A DNA stretch of 39,461 bases, from contig JAGLCH010000246.1 of NCBI GenBank assembly GCA_023146355.1, forward strand, positions 1 to 39,461, given 5' to 3'. The notes under the pieces were generated by a model that saw nothing but the letters and a program-made list of their open reading frames with translations, had not been told where the DNA came from and ran no database searches. Numbering within the stretch: position 1 is the stretch's first letter; each line of letters begins with the position of its first letter. Shown piece after piece: positions 16,251-24,752 of the stretch. This DNA comes from Bacteriovoracaceae bacterium (GTDB taxonomy: Bacteria; Bdellovibrionota; Bacteriovoracia; Bacteriovoracales; Bacteriovoracaceae). The translations under genes and the position numbers were made by a program.

Positions 16251-16897
16251 TCAAAGTTGCATACTTTACGTCCAACTTTTACCGCAGGTCTTTCATTGCA
16301 ACGGTCAATCCATGCGTTGACGTTTTTATACTTTTCAAGTTCTAAATAATCTTCGGCATGATAAAATTCTGTAAGGCAGTTTACCCAGGGGAATGTTGCC
16401 ATATCTGCAATAGAGTATTCACCAACTAGGTAATCATTTTTTTCTAGTCTATTTTCTAGTACACCTAATAGTCTTTTGACTTCTTTCGAATAGCGCTCAA
16501 CGGGGTAGGGGTGATCACAGTTTTCTTTGGCACTTTTATAAAAATGACCAAATTGTCCAAACATTGGTCCTATGCTTGCCATCTGGAAAAACATCCATTG
16601 GAGGGTTTCATTTTTGAGTCGGGAATCCATAGACAAAAAATTACCACTCTTCTCTGCTAGGTAGATTAAAATCGCCCCGGACTCCATCATACTAATGGGT
16701 TTTCCATCCGGACCGTTGGGGTCCACAATTGCAGGGATTTTTGAGTTTGGATTAATCGAAATAAATTCTGGTGAAAACTGATCTCCCTTCATTATATTAA
16801 TTTTGTGGGAATCATATGGTATTCCCATTTCTTCAAGGGCTATTGATATCTTTTGTCCGTTAGGAGTGGCCAGTGAGTAAAGCTGTATTTTTTTCAT
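16247..16897 (-). CDS. Glutathione S-transferase family protein (YfcG/Ure2-like)
   Basis: A 216-residue protein with an N-terminal thioredoxin-like domain starting QLYSLATPNGQKISIALEE (residues 4-22). The TPNG turn is typical of YfcG/Ure2-type (nu-class) GSTs, which often have disulphide reductase activity. The conserved cis-Pro region is NPNSKIPAIVD (49-59), and the glutathione-binding MESGAILIYLAE follows. The C-terminal half is the helical GST domain with IADMATFPWV. It lies 25 bases behind the hybrid histidine kinase gene in the same direction, with its own AAGGAATAAAG stretch before the ATG. Confidence 0.85.
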   Translation of the reverse strand: MKKIQLYSLATPNGQKISIALEEMGIPYDSHKINIMKGDQFSPEFISINPNSKIPAIVDPNGPDGKPISMMESGAILIYLAEKSGNFLSMDSRLKNETLQWMFFQMASIGPMFGQFGHFYKSAKENCDHPYPVERYSKEVKRLLGVLENRLEKNDYLVGEYSIADMATFPWVNCLTEFYHAEDYLELEKYKNVNAWIDRCNERPAVKVGRKVCNFD

Positions 16898-16922
16898 TCT
16901 TTATTCCTTGTATAAAATTTTA

Positions 16923-18953
16923 TTAACCTTCTCTCAGTGTACCCCATTTAATAAGAACTTCCTTTAGCTGCGGAACATTTATCGGCTTCAAAATAAAATC
17001 AACCATTCCTGAATCAATGCATTTCAGTTCGTCCTCTCTGAATGCATTTGCAGTCATAGCAATGATATTTGGCCGACTGTCACCGTAGCGTTCTACAATT
17101 TTTTTGGTCGCAGTTACTCCATCCATTTCTGGCATTTGCATATCCATAAAGATAGTAGTGTAAGTTTTTAGCCCCATACTCTCTAATGCATCTAGCACCT
17201 CATAACCATTTGATGCAAAATCACATTGATAACCAAATTTTTCCAGAAAAAGCATCATGAGTTTCTGATTCACTTGGCTATCATCGACTACGAGTATTTT
17301 ATGATGGTATTGCGCTGCCATTTGTTTATCTTTTTCAACTGATTTTTCTTTAGGTATTGTCGATAATATTTTGGTAGGATCACCAACCTTAAGTGGGAGC
17401 GTCACGCTGAAGGTGGATCCGACACCCTCAATACTTGTTACTCCAACACTGCCATTCATTCTTCTTGCAAGTTTTGATGAAATCGCTAGTCCTAGTCCTG
17501 TTCCGCCAAATTCTCTTGTTATAGAACTATCGGCCTGGCCGAAAGATTTAAATAGTTTTTTAAGGTTATCTTGTTTTATCCCAATGCCGGTATCTTTTAC
17601 GTGAAATGTTATCTCAAAATGATTACCTTCTTTTCTTTTTGACTCTACTTGTATTGTTACTGTTCCCTCTTTTGTAAATTTAAGGGCATTGGAAAGATAG
17701 TTAACAAGTATTTGTCGAATACGCGTTATATCACCAAATACATACTGAGGAGTTTCATCCTGAATAATGAGTTCGATATTTACGTTACTATTGGGGATTG
17801 ATGCATCGACGAGCAAGATAGATTCATTGAGGCATGCCTTTAAATCAAAATTAACATTCTCAAGCTCAATTTTTCCAGTCTCAATTTTAGTGATATCTAA
17901 TATATCATTAATTATAGTCAATAAGTGGTCTCCACTAGATTTAATTGTTTTTGCCATGTCTTGCTGTTGTTCATCAAGTTGTGTTTCTCCAAGTAAGTGA
18001 ACCATTCCAAGAATACCATTTAGTGGTGTGCGGATTTCATGAGACATGTTTGCAAAAAAGATGCTCTTTGTACTGAGGGCCTCCTCCATTGCATCCTTTG
18101 TCTTAAGGATTAGAAGTGATTTTCGGTAATTCGAAATAATTAGTAATGTTAGAAAAGCGAGAAAAACAGAATAGAAAATTCCAGTATATAGTGTGAAGTA
18201 TGTATAACCTTCTTCTAACTTTTTAATATAATTTGATGTTGGGGCTAAAGTAAAATCCCATCTTAAATTGAGAACTTTAAATTCATAATCTTTTGAGAGG
18301 GACATCTCTTTAGTTGTTAGTTTATTACTATTTTGAGAAGTTAATACTAGCTGATCATCTTCAAACACAGAGTAATGAAAATTCTCGTTATTAAATACTT
18401 GGTCGACCAAGGTCTTTACTTTAAATACCGCCAGAATAAAACCTTGATGCTTCTGGTTAAATGTAATTGGCGAAAATGTAAGAAACCCCTTTCCTTTCTG
18501 CTTAAGCTCTACAATCTTAGATATATATGTTGATGACGTTTTCTTAGAAGTCTCAATTGCCATGAGTCGTGTTGGATTTGTTCCTAGGTCATAGTTTAGT
18601 GCCTGCTCATTTCCCTTGAGTGGTATAATCCATCTGACAATATTTTTACTATCAACCCATTCCAGCGCTTGAACGTATTTGTAATCTGCAATGTATTGGT
18701 TGATATCACTGGACCATGTGTACTTTGATGTTCCTTTATCTGTTTCCCATCTTTTCGCAATTCTCTCAATTGATTTCAGCGCCGGCCCTAGCAGTTCCTG
18801 TGCTCTTAGGAGAGTTTCTTTTGCTGTTGTATTAATACTGCTCATCTTTTGACTATGCAGTGCATCTCTTTCTAACTTAAAGAGATAAGCTGTCACGGTA
18901 AGTCCAATGATGAATATGATAAGCGATATAATGTATTTATTTAAGAATTTCAT
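16923..18953 (-). CDS. Hybrid histidine kinase with CHASE sensor and receiver domain
   Basis: A 676-residue membrane kinase from ATG 18953; a GTG six bases earlier is possible. Order: membrane helix (about 8-26), extracytoplasmic CHASE-type sensor (about 70-225, with LEWVDSKNIVRWIIP), second helix (about 252-275), HisKA with MSHEIRTPLNGILGMV and phospho-acceptor H305, HATPase_c (N422, DTGIG, then FGGTGLGLAI), and a C-terminal receiver with ILVVDDSQVNQ, phospho-acceptor D604 in MDMQMPEMDG, and KP near the end. CHASE domains bind small ligands in the periplasm; the ligand is unknown. There is no output domain or adjacent regulator, so phosphate must pass to a phosphotransfer protein elsewhere. 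An inverted repeat overlaps its start region. Confidence 0.88.
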   Translation of the reverse strand: MKFLNKYIISLIIFIIGLTVTAYLFKLERDALHSQKMSSINTTAKETLLRAQELLGPALKSIERIAKRWETDKGTSKYTWSSDINQYIADYKYVQALEWVDSKNIVRWIIPLKGNEQALNYDLGTNPTRLMAIETSKKTSSTYISKIVELKQKGKGFLTFSPITFNQKHQGFILAVFKVKTLVDQVFNNENFHYSVFEDDQLVLTSQNSNKLTTKEMSLSKDYEFKVLNLRWDFTLAPTSNYIKKLEEGYTYFTLYTGIFYSVFLAFLTLLIISNYRKSLLILKTKDAMEEALSTKSIFFANMSHEIRTPLNGILGMVHLLGETQLDEQQQDMAKTIKSSGDHLLTIINDILDITKIETGKIELENVNFDLKACLNESILLVDASIPNSNVNIELIIQDETPQYVFGDITRIRQILVNYLSNALKFTKEGTVTIQVESKRKEGNHFEITFHVKDTGIGIKQDNLKKLFKSFGQADSSITREFGGTGLGLAISSKLARRMNGSVGVTSIEGVGSTFSVTLPLKVGDPTKILSTIPKEKSVEKDKQMAAQYHHKILVVDDSQVNQKLMMLFLEKFGYQCDFASNGYEVLDALESMGLKTYTTIFMDMQMPEMDGVTATKKIVERYGDSRPNIIAMTANAFREDELKCIDSGMVDFILKPINVPQLKEVLIKWGTLREG

Positions 18954-18954
18954 A

Positions 18955-18997
18955 CCCACTTAACGGATTTTTATAAGGTTATGAGCAGTTAAGTGGG
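18955..18997 (-). promoter_or_regulatory. Inverted repeat covering the histidine kinase translation start
   Basis: In the minus-strand transcript CCCACTTAAC (18997-18988) pairs perfectly over 10 bp with GTTAAGTGGG (18964-18955), separated by 23 bases. The second arm ends one base before the kinase ATG (18953) and contains the only Shine-Dalgarno-like bases. A folded stem would therefore hide the ribosome binding site. It could alternatively be an operator or attenuator between rlmF and the kinase gene. Confidence 0.45.
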
Positions 18998-19019
18998 GTG
19001 AATTGTGGTTTACCTTTAT

Positions 19020-19964
19020 TTATGAATTAAATGTCCAGGCGATAAAACGTGTTATCTTATTTCCTTGCTTCATCTCTATTGTTGTTTTCTTTGCTGGAGA
19101 AACTTTGTTTAGCGCTTTGATAATCTCCGGAATATTTTCTTTTTTGGAAACTAAAGTTGTAAACCAGCCACACTGTTTTTTTACTGACATACTTTGATTG
19201 ATCATTTGTTTAATGAAGGATAGTTCTCCGCCAGCACACCACAGCTCATCTTTAACGCCACCAAAATTTTTAGCAGATGGATTGCTTCCTTCTATGTCTG
19301 TACCTTTCTTTTGTCTATTCTTACTGAGATTGTGAAGCTTTCTTTCAGAGCTTTCTAGCGCTTCTTCTAGTGAAGAATGAAAGGGAGGGTTGCACATAGT
19401 GAAGTCAAATTTTTCATCACTTTGCATAATATTGGCAAAAATATCTGTTGTAGATTTCTGAAGCCGACACTTTATATTTTTCTTTAGACTTGAGTTGGCC
19501 GCAAGAATGCTTTTTGCTGCCGAAAGTGAGTTGGAATTGATATCAGTACCTACAAACTTCCATCCGTAGATACTATTGCCCAGAATAGGGTAGATAAGAC
19601 TGCTTCCTGTTCCAATGTCGAGCCCCTTAATTTTTGGGCCTACTGGAACTTCTCCATTATTAGACTCTGCCAGCAGGTCCGCTATGTAATGGAGATAATC
19701 TGCTCTTCCTGGAACTGGCGGACAGAGGTGTCCTTTAGGAATAACCCAGCCAGTTGTATTATAATAGTGGGCCAAAAGAGCTGTATTGAGTGCTATTACC
19801 GCTCTATCATTTCCAAAATCAATAGTAAGATTATCAAATTTGTTTTTAGATACAAAAGGGCTAAGCGCTGGGTAACTTTTAATTAATTCTGTAAAATCGT
19901 ACCCCTCATTATGTAAATTTCTGGGGTGAAGTTCTTTTTTATTAGTAGCAGTATCTGTCGTCAC
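19020..19964 (-). CDS. rlmF: 23S rRNA (adenine(1618)-N6)-methyltransferase RlmF
   Basis: A 314-residue enzyme that methylates N6 of A1618 in 23S rRNA. Family marks run through it: LHPRNLHNEGYDF (12-24), LTIDFGNDRAVIALNTALLAHYY (46-68), the long conserved WVIPKGHLCPPVPGRADYLHYIADLL segment, AdoMet motif I LDIGTGSSLIYP (115-126) and catalytic NPPF (192-195). The length matches E. coli RlmF (308). It is downstream of tpx on the same strand, but the tpx terminator at 20101-20126 separates them, so it likely has its own promoter in 19965-20100. The kinase and GST genes follow. Confidence 0.93.
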   Translation of the reverse strand: MTTDTATNKKELHPRNLHNEGYDFTELIKSYPALSPFVSKNKFDNLTIDFGNDRAVIALNTALLAHYYNTTGWVIPKGHLCPPVPGRADYLHYIADLLAESNNGEVPVGPKIKGLDIGTGSSLIYPILGNSIYGWKFVGTDINSNSLSAAKSILAANSSLKKNIKCRLQKSTTDIFANIMQSDEKFDFTMCNPPFHSSLEEALESSERKLHNLSKNRQKKGTDIEGSNPSAKNFGGVKDELWCAGGELSFIKQMINQSMSVKKQCGWFTTLVSKKENIPEIIKALNKVSPAKKTTIEMKQGNKITRFIAWTFNS

Positions 19965-20100
19965 AATAATGTCCCTTATATCAGGTAGTTAGGATGATCC
20001 TGTAAAGGAGTCATTTCTTGGCCACTATAACCCTTTTGAAGCAAGAAAGATAAATTAAATGGGTATCAAGTAGATAAGACAGACCTAGAGTGAAAATAGA

Positions 20101-20126
20101 AAGGCCATATCCTAAGATATGGCCTT
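20101..20126 (-). terminator. Rho-independent terminator of tpx
   Basis: AAGGCCATATC (20101-20111) and GATATGGCCTT (20116-20126) form a perfect 11-bp stem with a 4-base loop 21 bases after the tpx stop. On the minus strand it is followed by TCTATTTTC, a broken T-tract. Confidence 0.8.
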
Positions 20127-20147
20127 ATACGTTTGAATTTAAATTTA

Positions 20148-20645
20148 TTATTTAAGTGCTTTTAGCACAGCTTCGTAGTTCGGCTCATCAGCGGTTTCTG
20201 CAACTTGCTCAGAATAAATAACTTTGTTGTTTTCATCAAGAATTATGATTGAGCGTGAGAGAAGTCCCTTTAGAGGCCCATCAGTAAATTCAAGATTGTA
20301 TTCTGAACCAAAGTTTGATCTGAAGGTCGAAAGAGTCTCAACTTTATCAATTCCTTCTGCTCCACAGAATCTTCCCTGTGCAAATGGAAGGTCTGCTGAA
20401 ATATTCAAAATGACCACATTCTGTAGTTCAGACGCATTCTTATTGAATGTACGTACACTCATGGCACAAGTCGGAGTATCTAGGCTTGGGAAGATACTTA
20501 AGATCTTTTTCTTTCCTGCAAAGGTTTCTAAATTTGCTTCAGATAAATCATTTCTAACTAATGAAAAGTCTTTTGCTTGTGTACCAACTGTAGCTAGTTC
20601 GCCCTGTGTATTAAATGCATCACCGTGTAGTGTTACAACTGCCAT
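20148..20645 (-). CDS. tpx: Thiol peroxidase Tpx
   Basis: A 165-residue atypical 2-Cys peroxiredoxin. The peroxidatic cysteine is C60 in SLDTPTCAMSVR and the resolving cysteine is C94 in GRFCGAEG, at the usual spacing. Length and order match the Tpx family. It reduces hydrogen peroxide and alkyl hydroperoxides using thioredoxin and acts in the cytosol or periplasm depending on species; no signal peptide is present here, so it is cytosolic. GGGAGATTTAT precedes the ATG, and a strong terminator follows. It is a single-gene unit by layout. Confidence 0.95.
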   Translation of the reverse strand: MAVVTLHGDAFNTQGELATVGTQAKDFSLVRNDLSEANLETFAGKKKILSIFPSLDTPTCAMSVRTFNKNASELQNVVILNISADLPFAQGRFCGAEGIDKVETLSTFRSNFGSEYNLEFTDGPLKGLLSRSIIILDENNKVIYSEQVAETADEPNYEAVLKALK

Positions 20646-20757
20646 ATAAATCTCCCTGTTGTTTACTTATTTTTCTATAATTTATCATAACTAAAAAAAT
20701 AGGCCATTAAAGATTATCTATAGACCTATATTAGAACCTGATTGAACCACAAAGAGG

Positions 20758-22617
20758 TTAGGTTAGTTCATTAATTGCATCTATAAAAATCTTTCCAAAT
20801 CTTTTAAGCTTTTTAGGGCCAACGCCGTAGATTTCTTCAAGATGGTACAGCTCTGTTGGGCGGCGCTCGGCCATCTCGAGGAGAGTTTTATCGGGGAATA
20901 TTTTAAAGACCTGAGTTCGCTTCTTTTTTGCTAGGTCTTTTCGAAAAACTTTTAAATTTTCAAAGAGTGTGTTGTTGCTACCGTCTACCGACTTATACTC
21001 TACTTTTTTTGTAGTCCGCTTTGTGGCATTCTTTTTTGAGGCCTTCCTATTCGTTGACGCTGGACTTTTACTTACTGTCTTTTTTGTATCAGTGCGAAGG
21101 AAGACATCAGTATCTCCTTCGATTACTTTAATAGCACTTCGAGTGAGCTTCAGTTCCGATTTGCCATCCATTATCATTTTCAGATGACCAAGAGCAACAA
21201 GTTGGCGATAGACAGAATACCAAGTGGCCTCAGGGTGATCTAGGCCTGCCTTGAAGCTAGTTAATTCATGGTGGCCCTTATTTTGAATTGAAGAAGTCAG
21301 ATTTCCCATAAGGATGTCTACCATATAGTGAACATTGTACTTTTGGCCTGTCTGGAAGACGCTAGTAAGTGCTGCAATTGCAAGCTCTGTAGCATCAATT
21401 CTTTTATCCACTGGAGTATGGCAGGTATCGCAGTTTTCACACGGCCCTGTATAGGGGTCATCAAAGTAGTTAAGAAGGACTTCACGACGACATTGAGTGG
21501 TTTCACAAAAGCCTAGCATTGCATCGAGTTTTTCCTCTATTACTCTTCTTCTTGATGCCGCACGTACTCCTTTTAGAGCAATACGTTTAAGCATCACAAG
21601 ATCTTGGAGTCCATAGAGCATCCAAGCATGAGATGGGAGACCATCTCTTCCGGCCCTACCCGTTTCTTGGTAATACGACTCAAGGCACTTGGGAAGGTCC
21701 ATGTGACCTACAAAGCGAACATTGGCCTTATCTATCCCCATGCCAAAAGCAATGGTTGCAACAATTATCACGCCGTCATCATTGATAAATTTTTCTTGAA
21801 CTTTGTCTCTATAGCTTTGTGCCATCCCTGCATGATAGGGGATAGCGCGTAGGCCTGCCTTCACAAGTCGGTCGGCCGTTTCTTCCGTTTTTTTCCTTGA
21901 TAGGCAATATACAATTCCAGAATCTGTTGGGTGATCTGTTTTTATGAAATCGATTAGCTTTAAGAAGTTAAGTTCTTTATTTCCTTTTTTTGCAATACTG
22001 TAGCGGATATTGGGGCGATCAAAGGAGCTAATATAAATCTTTGCGCCATCGAGCTTTAAGCTCTTGATCATATCTGTTCTAGTTGCTGCACCTGCTGTTG
22101 CCGTGAGAGCTATTCTTGGAATACTAGGGAAACGTTCTGCAAGAACTCCAAGCTCCATATACTCCGGTCGAAAGTCGTGTCCCCATTGAGATACACAGTG
22201 TGCTTCATCAATGGCAAACAATGAAATTTGAAACCGGTCGAGAAGGCCTTGAAAAAAAGGACTCATCAATCGTTCAGGTGAAACATATAGAATTTTGATA
22301 TTACCAGATAATAAATCCATCTGAACTTTTCTTTGCTCTGCGTGACTGATGGAAGAGTTCAAAAATGCTGCTTTAATCCCTTTTTTTAGTAGGGCATCAA
22401 CTTGATCTTTCATTAAAGCAATGAGGGGAGAAATAATAACAGCAGTACCCTTTAGGGCAAGAGCTGGAACTTGGTAGCAAAGTGATTTTCCTCCACCTGT
22501 TGGCATGAGAACCATTGCGTTTTCACCGCGAATAATTGTTTCAATAATTTCTTCTTGGTTTCCACGATAATCATCATGACCAAAGATTTGCTGTAGGATC
22601 GTTTGAGCTTCTGTCAT
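20758..22617 (-). CDS. recQ: ATP-dependent DNA helicase RecQ
   Basis: A 619-residue protein started at ATG 22617, eight bases after AGGAT; the frame runs 12 codons further back, but that part lies inside the upstream gene's terminator. Order: helicase core with GHDDYRGNQEEII, Walker A MPTGGGKSLCYQVPA, DEAH box AIDEAHCVSQWGHDFRPEY, then the RecQ zinc site (CETTQCRREVLLNYF, CENCDTC), winged-helix RQC region, a lysine-rich linker (KASKKNATKRTTKK) and a C-terminal HRDC domain. RecQ unwinds DNA in recombination repair and stalled-fork handling. It follows the helicase-Jag gene by 55 bases but behind a terminator. Confidence 0.95.
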   Translation of the reverse strand: MTEAQTILQQIFGHDDYRGNQEEIIETIIRGENAMVLMPTGGGKSLCYQVPALALKGTAVIISPLIALMKDQVDALLKKGIKAAFLNSSISHAEQRKVQMDLLSGNIKILYVSPERLMSPFFQGLLDRFQISLFAIDEAHCVSQWGHDFRPEYMELGVLAERFPSIPRIALTATAGAATRTDMIKSLKLDGAKIYISSFDRPNIRYSIAKKGNKELNFLKLIDFIKTDHPTDSGIVYCLSRKKTEETADRLVKAGLRAIPYHAGMAQSYRDKVQEKFINDDGVIIVATIAFGMGIDKANVRFVGHMDLPKCLESYYQETGRAGRDGLPSHAWMLYGLQDLVMLKRIALKGVRAASRRRVIEEKLDAMLGFCETTQCRREVLLNYFDDPYTGPCENCDTCHTPVDKRIDATELAIAALTSVFQTGQKYNVHYMVDILMGNLTSSIQNKGHHELTSFKAGLDHPEATWYSVYRQLVALGHLKMIMDGKSELKLTRSAIKVIEGDTDVFLRTDTKKTVSKSPASTNRKASKKNATKRTTKKVEYKSVDGSNNTLFENLKVFRKDLAKKKRTQVFKIFPDKTLLEMAERRPTELYHLEEIYGVGPKKLKRFGKIFIDAINELT

Positions 22618-22640
22618 AGCGTATCCTACCTCCGCAGGTA

Positions 22641-22668
22641 TAAAAAAGGCCATCTCTAGGAGATGGCC
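22641..22668 (-). terminator. Rho-independent terminator of the helicase-Jag gene
   Basis: GGCCATCTC (22648-22656) and GAGATGGCC (22660-22668) make a perfect 9-bp stem with a 3-base loop. On the minus strand a run of six T (22647-22642) follows at once. It lies between the helicase-Jag stop (22673) and the recQ start (22617), which argues for a separate or read-through-dependent recQ transcript. Confidence 0.85.
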
Positions 22669-22672
22669 ATTC

Positions 22673-24631
22673 TTATTTTGAAAAACTTATTTCTACTTTT
22701 TTCATCCGCCCTTCACCAAGTGAGGTGGTTTTGAGCTTGTCGTGTTTATCTAAATGCTGGTGAACAATTCTTCTATCAGCTGCATTCATTGGCTTTAGAA
22801 GAACTGGAGCGTTAGTATCGATTACTTTTTTTGCCATTTTATCAACTAGCTTAATCAATCCACTATCTTTACGATTCTTCTCACCACGGCACTTAAAGAA
22901 AATTCTCACTTCTCTTGGAACTTCGATGCTGTTGTAAAGGAAGAGGCGAGTAACATACTCAAGTGCCTCAATCAGTTCACCATTATCTGTATCGAGCTTC
23001 TTTTCATCTTTACCGCTAAAGGTAAGTCTAATATTGCGGCCATCAAATGAAAACTTAGTATAAAGCTCTAGATTGGCAAGCTTTAGCATTTCTATAACAA
23101 ATGGAAGTACAACTGCTTTATAAGTTGGCTTTACACTGTAGTTGTATTGAGTAAGACGCTTACCAAAGAGGAAGTAGGCCTTTCGACCCTCAGCTTTTTC
23201 CTCTAGTTTTAGTTGCGATTGATAGCGGATATTAAAGTGCTTAAGTGCTGCTTCTTCTGCTTTTTTACTATTTTTCGCCTCTACCATAAATGTTCTAGTC
23301 TCTTTCTTAGGAGCACGTAAAACTTTTTCTGCTGTAGTTATTGAAATTGCATTGGCGCGGATATCTTCATAGCTGTTTTTAGAAGAGTTCTTGCGAGAGT
23401 CTCGAGAATTATGACGATCGTTATTTCGCTCAACTACCTTAAGTGTCTTGCGATCAATATAAGGTCTTTTACATATGTCTTTTGCAAAGTCGTCATTATA
23501 TAACTTTAGTTTTGGAATATCACAATCAATTAGCCTGTAGATCCCATCTAGATATTCACAGTCTTCTGGAGCGCAAAGACTAATGGCCTCTCCTGTTTTC
23601 CCAGCACGGGCCGTTCTTCCAACACGGTGAACATAGTTTGCTGCATCTTGTGGCATATCATAATTGATAACGAGATTTACATCAGCAATATCAAGTCCTC
23701 TCGCTGCAACATCTGTACAAACGAGGATTGTAATTTCTCGGGAGCGGAACTCCTTCATTAATGAGGTTCTTTTATTTTGAGATAGTCGCCCTGAAATTGC
23801 GTTGGACTTGAATCCCATTAACTTCAACCACTCTGCTACTCTGTGAGTTTCCATCTGTGTGTTACAGAATATAAGAGCATATGCATCTTCCTGATGGCGA
23901 AGTTCGTTTACGAGAAATGGCATTTTCTCTTCAGAGGTAATCATCGCAATCTTTTGGTCAATACTTTCAACTACAAGGCTATCTTGATTCACTTTGATCT
24001 CAATAGGATCAGAGTGATATTTGTAAGCAGTATTAAGAACATCAATATTGGTAGTGGCAGAAACCATTACGAGTTGACGGTCACTTGGACATCGATCTAG
24101 AACAAATTCAATATCCTTCTTAAAGCCCATATCAAAAAGGCGATCAGCTTCGTCGAATACAACTGCGTAACAGTCGTCGATAAAAAGCTTCTTTTGCTTT
24201 ACGAGGTCGCAAAGTCTACCAGGAGTGGCCACTACAACATGCACTCCAGCATCGAGCTGTTTCACCTGTTTTTCCATACTCTCTCCGCCAATAACACAGA
24301 CAGAGCGGACACCCATCGGTTTACCGAGTTCGGTGAATACTTTATGAGTTTGTTGCGCAAGTTCACGGGTAGGGCTTAGGACAATATAGATAGGGTCTTG
24401 GTAATCTCCCTCAATCAGATTGTCTCTGAACGCTTTTTCAAGTAGAGGGATAGCAAATGCCGCCGTCTTACCTGAGCCTGTCTCTGCCTGAGCAAAAATA
24501 TCGTCTCCCTCAATTATTGGCTCAATGGTGACTTCTTGAATGTCACTGGTGCTTTCAAAGCCCATGCCTTTAATTGTTTCGAGGAGTGTAGGATTAAGAT
24601 TAAAACTTTCAAATGGTAGTGTATTTTTCAT
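22673..24631 (-). CDS. DEAD-box RNA helicase fused to a Jag/KhpB-like RNA-binding module
   Basis: A 652-residue protein. Residues 1-390 are a DEAD-box core: Q motif SDIQ, motif I AETGSGKT (48-55), PTREL, VATPGR, DEAD (160-163), SAT (191-193), CTDVAARGLDI, HRVGRTARAG (335-344). After a polar linker (about 395-445) comes a Jag-like C-terminus: TFMVEAKNSKKAEEAALKHF (447-466) resembles Jag_N, about 505-580 aligns with the Jag KH domain (GELIEALEYVTRLFL), and 590-650 aligns with R3H (VLLKPMNAADRRIVHQHL, with R620-x3-H624, then SLGEGRMKKVEI). Jag/KhpB is an RNA-binding protein working with KhpA. The KH GxxG loop has decayed to TDNG. The fusion is inferred to direct the helicase to structured RNA. 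Confidence 0.82.
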   Translation of the reverse strand: MKNTLPFESFNLNPTLLETIKGMGFESTSDIQEVTIEPIIEGDDIFAQAETGSGKTAAFAIPLLEKAFRDNLIEGDYQDPIYIVLSPTRELAQQTHKVFTELGKPMGVRSVCVIGGESMEKQVKQLDAGVHVVVATPGRLCDLVKQKKLFIDDCYAVVFDEADRLFDMGFKKDIEFVLDRCPSDRQLVMVSATTNIDVLNTAYKYHSDPIEIKVNQDSLVVESIDQKIAMITSEEKMPFLVNELRHQEDAYALIFCNTQMETHRVAEWLKLMGFKSNAISGRLSQNKRTSLMKEFRSREITILVCTDVAARGLDIADVNLVINYDMPQDAANYVHRVGRTARAGKTGEAISLCAPEDCEYLDGIYRLIDCDIPKLKLYNDDFAKDICKRPYIDRKTLKVVERNNDRHNSRDSRKNSSKNSYEDIRANAISITTAEKVLRAPKKETRTFMVEAKNSKKAEEAALKHFNIRYQSQLKLEEKAEGRKAYFLFGKRLTQYNYSVKPTYKAVVLPFVIEMLKLANLELYTKFSFDGRNIRLTFSGKDEKKLDTDNGELIEALEYVTRLFLYNSIEVPREVRIFFKCRGEKNRKDSGLIKLVDKMAKKVIDTNAPVLLKPMNAADRRIVHQHLDKHDKLKTTSLGEGRMKKVEISFSK

Positions 24632-24633
24632 AG

Positions 24634-24657
24634 GTTACTATATACACCTTTAGTAAC
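24634..24657 (-). promoter_or_regulatory. Hairpin displaying a Shine-Dalgarno sequence before the helicase-Jag gene
   Basis: In the mRNA GTTACTA and TAGTAAC are perfect inverted copies around the loop AAGGTGTATA, and the ATG at 24631 follows two bases after the stem. The loop holds the only good Shine-Dalgarno (AAGG), at 15 bases from the ATG when unfolded. Folding would bring the two closer or change access, a plausible control point. Confidence 0.4.
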
Positions 24658-24752
24658 ACTTTTCCCAAATATAATTAACTTTTTCGAAATAATCCATAGT
24701 TAGGGGCCGCTAGAGCAATCGTTGTGCCTTGCGTTGTTTTATGTATTCGGAG

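Noticed and set aside
20224..20649. 141-codon plus-strand open frame opposite tpx
   Set aside because: It lies wholly antisense to conserved Tpx coding sequence; its length is explained by the bias of the real gene.
22618..22653. Longer recQ start adding MAFFIPAEVGYA
   Set aside because: These codons overlap the upstream terminator stem, whereas ATG 22617 has a well-placed Shine-Dalgarno and fits the RecQ family N-terminus.
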